From positions 793,501 to 857,500 of the forward strand of contig NZ_CP079194.1 in assembly GCF_019297855.1 (NCBI RefSeq): 64,000 bases of DNA, read 5' to 3'. This stretch comes from Gymnodinialimonas ceratoperidinii. GTDB lineage: Bacteria; Pseudomonadota; Alphaproteobacteria; Rhodobacterales; Rhodobacteraceae. A model generated the notes under the pieces. That model saw only the letters and a list, made by a program, of their open reading frames with translations, searched no databases and was not told where the DNA came from. Positions 33,937-41,626 of the stretch are shown in pieces. How positions within the stretch are numbered: position 1 is the first letter of the stretch; the number at the start of each line of letters is the position of its first letter. Made by a program: the position numbers and the translations under genes.

Positions 33937-35640
33937 TCAGACGTCCTCACCCCGCGCCACGGCGGCGGCGACGTCACCAATATCCTCATCCGACAGGCCG
34001 TAGTCCCGTGTCGCCTCCTCGGCGCTGATATAGCCCCGTGCGAGGTCGCGGCGGACCAGCGCCGGGTCGCGCTCGGCCGGGTCGCCGTAGCCCGCGCCGC
34101 CGGGGAAGGCCATCTGCACGCGGCGGCCCTCGGGGACGAACTGTTTGCCCTTCACCCGCATCGGCGTGCCGTCGTCCTGCGCGATCCGTGTCTCACCGCC
34201 CGCATGGCCGCCGCGCCGCCCGCGGGCCGGGTGATCGCCCCGGTCGAACATCGCCTGAATGTCGAACTCGTGGCCGGGCATTGCGCTCACGTCCATGAAT
34301 TGCCCGAGACCACCGCGCGTCCGGCCCGCGCCGCCCGAGCCGGGACGCAGCTCCTTGCGCCAGATGATCACCGGGCCCGCGTGCTCCGTCGCTTCGATCG
34401 GCATGGTCATCACGCCCGAGGGGAAAGCCGTGGCGTTCAGCCCGTCGACATCCGGCCGCGCGCCCGAGCCGCCGGAGTTGAAGGTCAGCACCTCGGCCCG
34501 GCGTCCGCCCGACGCCGTGGGGCGCACCGACATCTGGAAATTGCACAGGCAGCCCGCACCCTCGGCGGGGACGAGGCCGGGCACGATCTGGTCGAAGGCG
34601 TTGAACACCACGTCCGGCACGAAGTGGCCGACGATATGGCGCAGCGCCACCGGGGCGGGGTGCACGGCGTTGACGATGGTACCCTCGGGCGCGGTCACCT
34701 CGAAGGGCGCGAGCGAGGCCGCGTTATTGGGGATCTCCGGCGCAATCGCCACCTTCAGCGCGTAGCAGGCATAGGCCTTGGTGTAGACCATCGGGCAGTT
34801 GATGCCCTTCTTGTCGACGCCCGAGGTGCCGTCGAAATCGGTGACGATGCGATCCTCGTGCACCGTGACCCGCGCCTTGAGGGTGATCGGCGTATCGAAG
34901 CCGTCGACGGTCATCTCGCCCTCGGCGGAGGTGCGGGGCAGGGCAGCGATCCGCTCCAGCGTGGCGCGGCGGGAGTTGTCGAGGATGAAACCCGCGATGC
35001 CGTCGAGGTCGTCGAGGCCGAATTCCTCCATCATGTCGATCAGGCGGCGGTGGCCAATCTCGTTGCAGGTGGCCAGCGCATACATGTCACCCACCAGTTG
35101 GTCGGGCTCGCGCACGTTGCCGCGCACGATGCGGATCAGGGATTGGTCGACCTCGCCCCGCTCGGCGAATTTCATGATCGGCAGGTAGATGCCTTCCTCG
35201 TAGACGGAATGGGCATCGGCCCCGAAGCCGCGCCCGCCGACGTCGACCACATGGGCGGTGCAGGCAAAAAAGCCCACCAGCGCGCCGTTCCGGAAGGAGG
35301 GCGAGACCATGGTGATGTCATGGAGGTGGCCGGTGCCCTCCCAGGGATCGTTGGTGATGTAGACGTCGCCCTCGAACATGTTCTCCCGCCCGATGCGGCG
35401 GATGAAGTGAGGCACGGCGTCGGCCATGGCGTTGACGTGGCCCGGCGTGCCGGTCACGGCCTGCGCGAGCATCCGGCCATGGGTGTCGTAGACCCCGGCG
35501 GAAAGATCACCTGCCTCGCGGACGGAGGTGGAGAAGGCGGTGCGCACCAGCGCCTGGGCCTGTTCCTCCACCACCGAGATCAGGCGGTTCCACATGACCT
35601 GGTAGGCGACGGTCGAGGGCTTCTGGCTATCCGTGGTCAT
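33937..35640 (-). CDS. hyuB: Hydantoinase B / N-methylhydantoinase subunit B
   Basis: A 567-residue HyuB-family protein. RTAFSTSVREAGDLSAGVYD, GTPGHVNAMADAV, ITNDPWEGTGHLHDITMVSP and GAGYGDPAERDPALV are the conserved blocks of the hydantoinase B/5-oxoprolinase C-terminal family. With HyuA it forms an ATP-dependent complex that opens cyclic amides such as N-methylhydantoin, hydantoins or 5-oxoproline. It begins 3 bp after hyuA ends. The binding-protein operon starts 332 bp further downstream on the same strand. Substrate not defined. Confidence 0.9.
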   Translation of the reverse strand: MTTDSQKPSTVAYQVMWNRLISVVEEQAQALVRTAFSTSVREAGDLSAGVYDTHGRMLAQAVTGTPGHVNAMADAVPHFIRRIGRENMFEGDVYITNDPWEGTGHLHDITMVSPSFRNGALVGFFACTAHVVDVGGRGFGADAHSVYEEGIYLPIMKFAERGEVDQSLIRIVRGNVREPDQLVGDMYALATCNEIGHRRLIDMMEEFGLDDLDGIAGFILDNSRRATLERIAALPRTSAEGEMTVDGFDTPITLKARVTVHEDRIVTDFDGTSGVDKKGINCPMVYTKAYACYALKVAIAPEIPNNAASLAPFEVTAPEGTIVNAVHPAPVALRHIVGHFVPDVVFNAFDQIVPGLVPAEGAGCLCNFQMSVRPTASGGRRAEVLTFNSGGSGARPDVDGLNATAFPSGVMTMPIEATEHAGPVIIWRKELRPGSGGAGRTRGGLGQFMDVSAMPGHEFDIQAMFDRGDHPARGRRGGHAGGETRIAQDDGTPMRVKGKQFVPEGRRVQMAFPGGAGYGDPAERDPALVRRDLARGYISAEEATRDYGLSDEDIGDVAAAVARGEDV

Positions 35641-35643
35641 GGC

Positions 35644-37722
35644 TCAATCCTTCGCGATCATGTCGATGCAGCCGTCGGGCTGGCGCAGGGCGTTGCGGCT
35701 GGCGGGCAGGATGATGGTGGTCTCGTCCTCGGTCACGGCGGCCGGACCGTGGGCGACCTGACCCTCTGCCATTGTGGTGCGGTCGACCACGGCGGCATCG
35801 AAGAACCGCGCTTCGGCGGGGTCGAAAAGCTGGCGCTCCCCTTGGGCCGTGGCCGTGGCGCCGGGTGCGGCCTCGTCGAGGCGCGCGACCTCTTCGGGCG
35901 GGGTGGTGGCGTTGACCGACCAGACGGTGATCTCGATATCCATGCCCGCAACGGTGCGTCCGAAGAGCTTGGCGTATTCCTCCTCGAACCGCGCCTGGAA
36001 GGTCGCGGCGTCGGGGTTCATGGCCTGGGCTTCGGTCAGGTCGATGGGGATTTCCCACCCCTGTCCGGTGTAGCGCATGTAGACCTTGAACTCCGACAGG
36101 ATCGGCGCCTCGGCGTCACAGGTGCGCACGAAGCCCGTGGCCTCGGCCTGCAGGTCCGTGAGCAGGGTGCGGATCGTGTCCGGCGCAAAGTCCGAGAGCT
36201 TCATGTAGACCGAGCGGTTGGCCTCGAAGCTGAAGGGGGCGCGCAGGAAACCGATGGCGCTGCCCACCCCTGCGCCGGGCGGCACGAGGCAGCGGTCGAT
36301 GCCCAGTTTTTCGCAGAGCCGCCCGGCGTGGAGCGGAGCCGCGCCGCCGAAGGCGATCATCGTGTAATCGCCCAAGTCCTCGCCGTTCTCCACCGCGTGG
36401 ACGCGGGCCGCGTTGGCCATGTTCTCGTCCACCACCTCGGCCACACCGAAGGCGGCCTCTACCGCGTCCATCTCGAGCGTTTGGCCCAACTCGCTTTCCA
36501 ACGCGGCGGCGGAGGCATCGGGGTCGAGCGCGATCGAGCCGCCCGCGAAATTGGCCGGGTCCAGCTTGCCGAGCATGAGGTCGGCATCGGTCACCGCAGG
36601 CCGCGCGCCGCCGCGCCCGTAGCAGGCGGGGCCGGGCTCGGAACCTGCGCTCTCGGGCCCCACGCGGATCTGCCGCATCGCGTCCACATGGGCCAGCGAG
36701 CCGCCGCCGGCCCCGATCTCCACCATGTCGATGACGGGGATCGAGATCGGCATCCCCGAGCCCTTCTTGAAGCGATAGGTCCGCGCCACTTCGAACACGC
36801 GGCTGGTCTTGGGGGTCTGGTTCTTGATCAGGCAAATCTTCGCGGTGGTCCCGCCCATGTCGAAGGAGAGCACCTTGTCCAGCCCGTAGCGCGCCGCGAT
36901 ATGGGCGGCGAAAACCGCACCGCCGGCGGGACCGCTTTCCACCAGCCGGACCGGGAACTCGGCTGCATTGGCGATCGAGATGATGCCGCCGCCCGAATGC
37001 ATCAGGAAGATGCGGCAGGTGACGCCCTCACCGGCCAGCCGCTCCTCCAGCCGTCCAAGGTAGGAAGCCATCAGCGGCTTGATATAGGCATTGGCGAGTA
37101 CCGTGTTGAAGCGCTCGTACTCGCGCATCTGGGGCGAGACCTCGCTGGAGAGCGAGACGGCAACGTCCGGCACCACCTCGGCAAGGATATCGCGGATCAT
37201 CTGCTCGTGGGCCGGATTCAGGTAGGCGTGGATCAGCCCCACGGCGACGCTCTCGAATCCCGCCGCCTTGATCCGCTCTGCAACCTTGCGGACCTCTTCC
37301 GGGTCCAGCTCGATCATCATCTCGCCCTTCGCGTTCACCCGCTCGGCCACGGTGAAGCGCATCTGTCGCGGCAGGAGCGGCTCGGGCAGGGTGAGGTTGA
37401 GGTCGTATTGCTCGAAGCGGCTCTCGGTCCGCATCTCGATCACGTCGCGGAAGCCCTCGGTGGTGATCAGCGCCGTCTTCGCGCCACGCCGCTCGATCAG
37501 CGCGTTTGTCGCAAGGGTCGTGCCGTGGATGATCTGGGTGATCTCCGCCGGCGTGATGCCCGCCTTCGCGCAGACCTGCTGCATCCCGTCGATGATCGCG
37601 TTCTCCGGCGCGGCATAGGTCGTGAGCACCTTGGTCGAGACCTGCCCGCCCGCGCCCTCCAGCACGACGTCCGTGAAGGTGCCGCCGATATCGACACCGA
37701 GGCGGTAGGAGGCAGAGGTCAT
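35644..37722 (-). CDS. hyuA: Hydantoinase A / N-methylhydantoinase subunit A
   Basis: A 692-residue HyuA-family ATPase subunit. The N-terminal YRLGVDIGGTFTDVVL is the ASKHA nucleotide-binding loop, followed by IHGTTLATNALIERRGAKTALITTEGFRDV and VLSFDMGGTTAKICLI, all diagnostic. The ATG has AAGGA upstream. HyuA and HyuB are separate genes here, unlike single-chain 5-oxoprolinase. A LysR gene lies directly upstream on the same strand, and the two promoter regions share the octamer TGAGTTTC, suggesting regulation by that protein. Confidence 0.92.
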   Translation of the reverse strand: MTSASYRLGVDIGGTFTDVVLEGAGGQVSTKVLTTYAAPENAIIDGMQQVCAKAGITPAEITQIIHGTTLATNALIERRGAKTALITTEGFRDVIEMRTESRFEQYDLNLTLPEPLLPRQMRFTVAERVNAKGEMMIELDPEEVRKVAERIKAAGFESVAVGLIHAYLNPAHEQMIRDILAEVVPDVAVSLSSEVSPQMREYERFNTVLANAYIKPLMASYLGRLEERLAGEGVTCRIFLMHSGGGIISIANAAEFPVRLVESGPAGGAVFAAHIAARYGLDKVLSFDMGGTTAKICLIKNQTPKTSRVFEVARTYRFKKGSGMPISIPVIDMVEIGAGGGSLAHVDAMRQIRVGPESAGSEPGPACYGRGGARPAVTDADLMLGKLDPANFAGGSIALDPDASAAALESELGQTLEMDAVEAAFGVAEVVDENMANAARVHAVENGEDLGDYTMIAFGGAAPLHAGRLCEKLGIDRCLVPPGAGVGSAIGFLRAPFSFEANRSVYMKLSDFAPDTIRTLLTDLQAEATGFVRTCDAEAPILSEFKVYMRYTGQGWEIPIDLTEAQAMNPDAATFQARFEEEYAKLFGRTVAGMDIEITVWSVNATTPPEEVARLDEAAPGATATAQGERQLFDPAEARFFDAAVVDRTTMAEGQVAHGPAAVTEDETTIILPASRNALRQPDGCIDMIAKD

Positions 37723-37790
37723 GGCGGGTCCTTAACGATGAAAGTGCGCGCGGCCATAGAACGCCAAGGGGCAGGAGACGTCCAATCAAT

Positions 37791-37798
37791 TGAGTTTC
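37791..37798. promoter_or_regulatory. Octamer upstream of hyuA shared with the LysR gene promoter
   Basis: TGAGTTTC at 37791-37798, 68 bp upstream of the hyuA ATG, is identical to the octamer at 38730-38737 ahead of the LysR gene, and both follow an AT-containing ATC/ATCA stretch. It is a candidate half-site for the LysR protein. Eight bases alone could match by chance. Confidence 0.3.
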
Positions 37799-37817
37799 AG
37801 GGGGTGATAGCTATTTC

Positions 37818-38699
37818 TTATCCTGCGATGCGCGTTGCCAGCTCGGCCGCATCCTGCACGAAGCGGGGCGTGCGTCTGGGATCGAAGCGCGCGAAAAGCT
37901 CCAGCGTCTCGGGCAACCAACCGCAGGAGAATTCGCGCAGACGTCCGGCGGCGATCTCCTCGGCGACCATGGGGCGCGGGAGCAGCGCGGGGCCCATGCC
38001 GTCGACTGCCATGGCGACGCAGGAGGTGAGGCTGCTGGAATGCACGATCTGGTTCATCGCAACCCCCTCGCTCCGCGCATGTTCTGCCAATGCCGCCGAC
38101 GCGCGGGTATTGCGCCCGTGGCTGATCACCGGCCCCTCGAAAAGCGCGGCGAAGGTCTCGGCCGTTGCCACATCGGGCGCCGCGACCCAGCAATAAGGCG
38201 CATGGCCTAGCGGCAGGCTGCCTCCCAACTTGCGGGCAAAGGGGCCGGTTTGCAGGGCGAGATCCAACTGGTTCGCGGCAAGATCCTTCTCGATCTCGAC
38301 CGAAAGGTTCACGTCCAGTTCGACCCGGACACTGGGGTAGAGGTCTTTGAACGCCCGTAAGAAATCGTGGAGCCACGTACAGGCGACGAGTTCGGTCACC
38401 CCGAGGCGGAGCCGGTCGTCGATCAGGTCCTGCCTTCCGGCAATCGTCAGAAAATCCTCTCCGGCCAGCAACACCTTTCGCGCCGCCTCCAGCAGCGTCG
38501 CGCCCTTCTCGGTCAGGCGCACGGAACCGGCGTCGCGATGCATCAGGACTGTGCTCAGCGTCTGTTCCAAGGATGCGATCCGGGTGGAGATATTGGGCTG
38601 CGTCGTGCCGAGCGCATGGGCCGCCTTCCGGAAGGTGCCCATGTCGACGACACTGACGAAGGCCTCCAACTGCTTGAGGGTAAGCTGGCTTTTTATCAT
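37818..38699 (-). CDS. LysR-family regulator linked to hyuAB
   Basis: A 293-residue LysR-type regulator. The HTH (LTLKQLEAFVSVVDMGTFRKAAHALGTTQPNISTRI) covers about residues 6-45, and the rest is the periplasmic-binding-like effector domain. The frame is open to 38774, but ATG 38699 begins the family domain. It lies 95 bp upstream of hyuA on the same strand, so it is probably an activator of the hydantoinase genes and an autoregulator. A dyad lies 15-38 bp upstream of its start. Confidence 0.85.
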   Translation of the reverse strand: MIKSQLTLKQLEAFVSVVDMGTFRKAAHALGTTQPNISTRIASLEQTLSTVLMHRDAGSVRLTEKGATLLEAARKVLLAGEDFLTIAGRQDLIDDRLRLGVTELVACTWLHDFLRAFKDLYPSVRVELDVNLSVEIEKDLAANQLDLALQTGPFARKLGGSLPLGHAPYCWVAAPDVATAETFAALFEGPVISHGRNTRASAALAEHARSEGVAMNQIVHSSSLTSCVAMAVDGMGPALLPRPMVAEEIAAGRLREFSCGWLPETLELFARFDPRRTPRFVQDAAELATRIAG

Positions 38700-38713
38700 C
38701 CGCACCAAACCGA

Positions 38714-38737
38714 TCAGGAAACTTGATCCTGAGTTTC
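38714..38737. promoter_or_regulatory. Overlapping inverted repeats ahead of the LysR gene, candidate LysR box
   Basis: GAAACT at 38718-38723 and AGTTTC at 38732-38737 form a perfect inverted repeat with an 8-bp spacer. TCAGG at 38714-38718 and CCTGA at 38728-38732 form a second one. Symmetry and size fit a LysR operator in the 193-bp gap divergent to the PiT gene. Confidence 0.42.
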
Positions 38738-38892
38738 TATGGCAAGCAAAGCCGGCAAGTCTACCTCTCCGCACAACGGGTCGAAAAAGACACGTATTGC
38801 AGTTTCGTGACAGTCTTCCGCGTCACGGCGCACGGAATCGTTGATTTCGACAGGTCGAGGGCGCTAACAGCGCTCGCAAATAGGGGAATGAC

Positions 38893-40377
38893 ATGACTCA
38901 GCAGCAAGGTGATCCGCGTCACTTGGAGACGCTTGACCGAGACTTGGACCGGTTTTCCAACCTCGAACGGGCGACCAGCATGGTGGCACGGCCAATGGTC
39001 GGCACAGGCGTCTCGCTTGTTTTCGTGGTCCTCGCGGGCCTCGCGGCGCTTTTGTTTTTCGGACAGGCCAGCAACACGCTGATCGTCGTCATCGCCGCCT
39101 GCCTCGGTGCCTACATGGCGCTGAACATCGGCGCCAACGACGTGGCCAACAACATGGGTCCCGCCGTGGGCGCTAATGCGCTGTCGATGGGCGGCGCCAT
39201 TGCCATCGCGGTCATATTCGAGAGCGCCGGTGCCCTGATCGCGGGCGGCGACGTTGTCTCCACCATCGCCAAGGGCATCATCGCGCCCGAGAGCATGGGT
39301 ACGGCCGAGGTCTTCGTCTGGGCGATGATGGCGGCGCTGCTGGCGGCGGCGCTCTGGGTCAACCTCGCCACCTGGGTCGGTGCGCCGGTCTCCACCACCC
39401 ATTCGGTCGTGGGCGGCGTGATGGGTGCGGGCATCGCAGCCGCCGGTTTCGCGGCGGTGAGCTGGGGCACCATGGGCGCCATCGCGGCCAGCTGGGTGAT
39501 CTCGCCCGTTCTGGGCGGCGGCGTGGCGGCGCTGTTCCTCGCGCTGATCAAGTCGCGGATCATCTACCGTGACGACAAGATCGCCTCGGCCCGCGTCTGG
39601 GTGCCGATCCTCGTGGGCATCATGGCAGGCACCTTTGCCGCCTACCTCGCGCTGAAGGGCCTGAAGAAAATCCTGCCGATCGACATGCCGACGGCATTGA
39701 TCATTGGCGCGATCGTGGGCGTCTTGGTCTGGGTAGTCATGATCCCGGTGATCCGCCGCCAGTCCGAGGGGCTGGAGAACCGCAACAAGTCTCTGAAGGT
39801 GCTGTTTGGCATCCCGCTCGTGGTTTCCGCCGCGCTGCTGAGCTTCGCCCATGGCGCCAACGACGTGGCCAACGCGGTCGGCCCGCTGGCGGCCATCGTG
39901 CAGGCCTCGCAGTCGGGGGATTTCACGCAAGCGGTTTCGATCCCCTTCTGGGTCATGGTCATCGGCGCTTTCGGCATCTCCTTCGGCCTGTTCCTCTTCG
40001 GGCCGAAACTGATCCGCATGGTCGGCGGCCAGATCACCAAGCTGAACCCGATGCGCGCCTATTGTGTGGCGCTTTCGGCGGCAATCACGGTGATTGTGGC
40101 AAGCTGGCTCGGTCTGCCTGTCAGCTCCACCCACATCGCCGTGGGCGCGGTCTTCGGTGTCGGCTTCTTCCGCGAATGGGACGCCGAGCGCCGGATCAAG
40201 AAGGCGCGGCTGGCAATGCCCGACCGCCCGAAATACGCCCCGGAGGAGCGCCGTCGCCGCAAGCTGGTGCGCCGGTCGCATTTCATGACGATCATCGCGG
40301 CTTGGGTCATCACGGTGCCCGCCGCGGCGGTTCTTTCGGCGGCGATCTTCTTCCTGATCACCCTCGTGACGGGCTAG
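38893..40377 (+). CDS. Inorganic phosphate transporter, PiT family
   Basis: A 494-residue polytopic inner-membrane protein with about 11-12 hydrophobic segments. The duplicated PiT signature appears as NIGANDVANNMGPAVGANA near residue 79 and FAHGANDVANAVGPLAAI near residue 320. It imports phosphate with protons or sodium, or as a metal-phosphate complex. The ATG follows AGGGGA. The N-terminal 40 residues are hydrophilic. No phoU-like partner (DUF47) gene is next to it, although these often accompany PiT genes. Confidence 0.9.
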   Translation: MTQQQGDPRHLETLDRDLDRFSNLERATSMVARPMVGTGVSLVFVVLAGLAALLFFGQASNTLIVVIAACLGAYMALNIGANDVANNMGPAVGANALSMGGAIAIAVIFESAGALIAGGDVVSTIAKGIIAPESMGTAEVFVWAMMAALLAAALWVNLATWVGAPVSTTHSVVGGVMGAGIAAAGFAAVSWGTMGAIAASWVISPVLGGGVAALFLALIKSRIIYRDDKIASARVWVPILVGIMAGTFAAYLALKGLKKILPIDMPTALIIGAIVGVLVWVVMIPVIRRQSEGLENRNKSLKVLFGIPLVVSAALLSFAHGANDVANAVGPLAAIVQASQSGDFTQAVSIPFWVMVIGAFGISFGLFLFGPKLIRMVGGQITKLNPMRAYCVALSAAITVIVASWLGLPVSSTHIAVGAVFGVGFFREWDAERRIKKARLAMPDRPKYAPEERRRRKLVRRSHFMTIIAAWVITVPAAAVLSAAIFFLITLVTG

Positions 40378-40383
40378 GCCGGG

Positions 40384-41622
40384 TCACGCGAACCGCGTGA
40401 TCGCATAGGGGGCGAGGTCGGCGTTGCTGCGCCGGTCCTCTATCAGGTCGGCCACGACCTCCCCCGACTTCGGCGCCATCATCAACCCGTAGTGGGAATG
40501 GCCGAAGCAGGTGAACAGGCCCGGTCGCTCCGGCACCTCGCCGATGGCGGGCAGGCTGTCGGGGAACGAGGGGCGCTGGCCCATCCACAGCTTGCCGTCT
40601 TGGGTGTTCAACCCCCGCAGCGCGTCTGAGGCGGCATCCGTGAGGATCGCCTCACGGCTCGGGTCCGGCGGGGCGTCGATGGCGGCGAACTCGGCCTGGC
40701 CCGCGATGCGGATGCCGCCGTTCATCCGGCTCAACACCACCTTGCGATCCACGTCCATGACTGAATGGTTCAGGGAAACACCGGGGTTGCGGAACTCCAC
40801 GTGGTAGCCGCGCTCGGCCTGAAGCGGCACCTTCATGCCCAACCCCTGAAGGAGGGTCTTTGACCAGACCCCCATGGCGATCACGACGCGCGCGGCCTCG
40901 TAGCTGTCGCCTTTGCAGCGGACGCTCCACCCCGTTTCGCCCTGCTGTAGGGCCTCCACCTCGTCGCGGATGATCTCCACCCCGAGACCGCGGGCCTTGG
41001 CGGCGAGCGCGTCGCAGATCTCTCCCGGTGACAGCGCGCGGGCCTGACCCTTGATGAGGATGGCGGCCTTGAACGCCTCGCTCAGACCGGGCTCCAACTC
41101 GCGGAGCGCGCCGCCCTCGACCACCTCCATCTCCGCGCCCTTCTCGCCGCGGAGGGCATAGCCGAGCGCGGTGATATCCGCCTTCTCCGCCTTGCGGAAC
41201 GCGTGGATGTAGAAGGAATCCTGCACGAGGTGCTCTTGCCCCGTGCCTTGCAGGTGGCGACGGTAGAGATCGACGGAAGGGCCGCAAAGATGCTCCATCG
41301 CGTCGACGATCTCGCGCACCCGCGCGACGCGCCCCTGCGCAAGGAACCGCAGGCCCCAAGGCACCATCGCGGGCCAATGGCGGGCATGGATGCGCAGCGT
41401 CTTGTCGCGGTCGGTCAGCAGGCCGGGGATCTGCTTCAACAGCCCCGGCATGCTCTGGGGGATGATCGACCAGGGAGAGATCACCCCGGCATTGCCGAAG
41501 GAGGTCTCGCGCCCCGGTTCCTGCCGGTCGATCAGGCGCACCGCGTGGCCGCGCTCGGCGAGGGAGAGGGCACAGCAGAGCCCGACAGCGCCGGCGCCGA
41601 GAATGGTAATCGGATGGTCCAT
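40384..41622 (-). CDS. dadA: FAD-dependent D-amino acid dehydrogenase (DadA-like)
   Basis: A 412-residue DAO-family flavoprotein. GAGAVGLCCALSLAERGH at the N-terminus binds FAD, and ETSFGNAGVISPWSIIPQSMPG is characteristic of DadA-type dehydrogenases. The C-terminal TCFGHSHYGLMMAPKSGEVVADLI closes the FAD site. It would oxidise a D-amino acid or similar imino compound and feed electrons to the membrane. It starts 4 bp after the TRAP permease stop, so the imported compound is probably its substrate. Exact amino acid is unknown. Confidence 0.85.
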   Translation of the reverse strand: MDHPITILGAGAVGLCCALSLAERGHAVRLIDRQEPGRETSFGNAGVISPWSIIPQSMPGLLKQIPGLLTDRDKTLRIHARHWPAMVPWGLRFLAQGRVARVREIVDAMEHLCGPSVDLYRRHLQGTGQEHLVQDSFYIHAFRKAEKADITALGYALRGEKGAEMEVVEGGALRELEPGLSEAFKAAILIKGQARALSPGEICDALAAKARGLGVEIIRDEVEALQQGETGWSVRCKGDSYEAARVVIAMGVWSKTLLQGLGMKVPLQAERGYHVEFRNPGVSLNHSVMDVDRKVVLSRMNGGIRIAGQAEFAAIDAPPDPSREAILTDAASDALRGLNTQDGKLWMGQRPSFPDSLPAIGEVPERPGLFTCFGHSHYGLMMAPKSGEVVADLIEDRRSNADLAPYAITRFA

Positions 41623-41626
41623 GGGC

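Noticed and set aside
33834-34028. A 64-codon plus-strand frame in the intergenic region entering hyuB
   Set aside because: Arg/Pro-rich translation without a ribosome-binding site, partly antisense to hyuB.
34204-38196. A 1330-codon open frame on the plus strand opposite hyuB, hyuA and the LysR gene
   Set aside because: It is antisense to three well-recognised genes and its translation is low-complexity (His/Asp/Gly/Arg-rich) with no motif; long antisense frames are expected in GC-rich DNA with strong codon bias.
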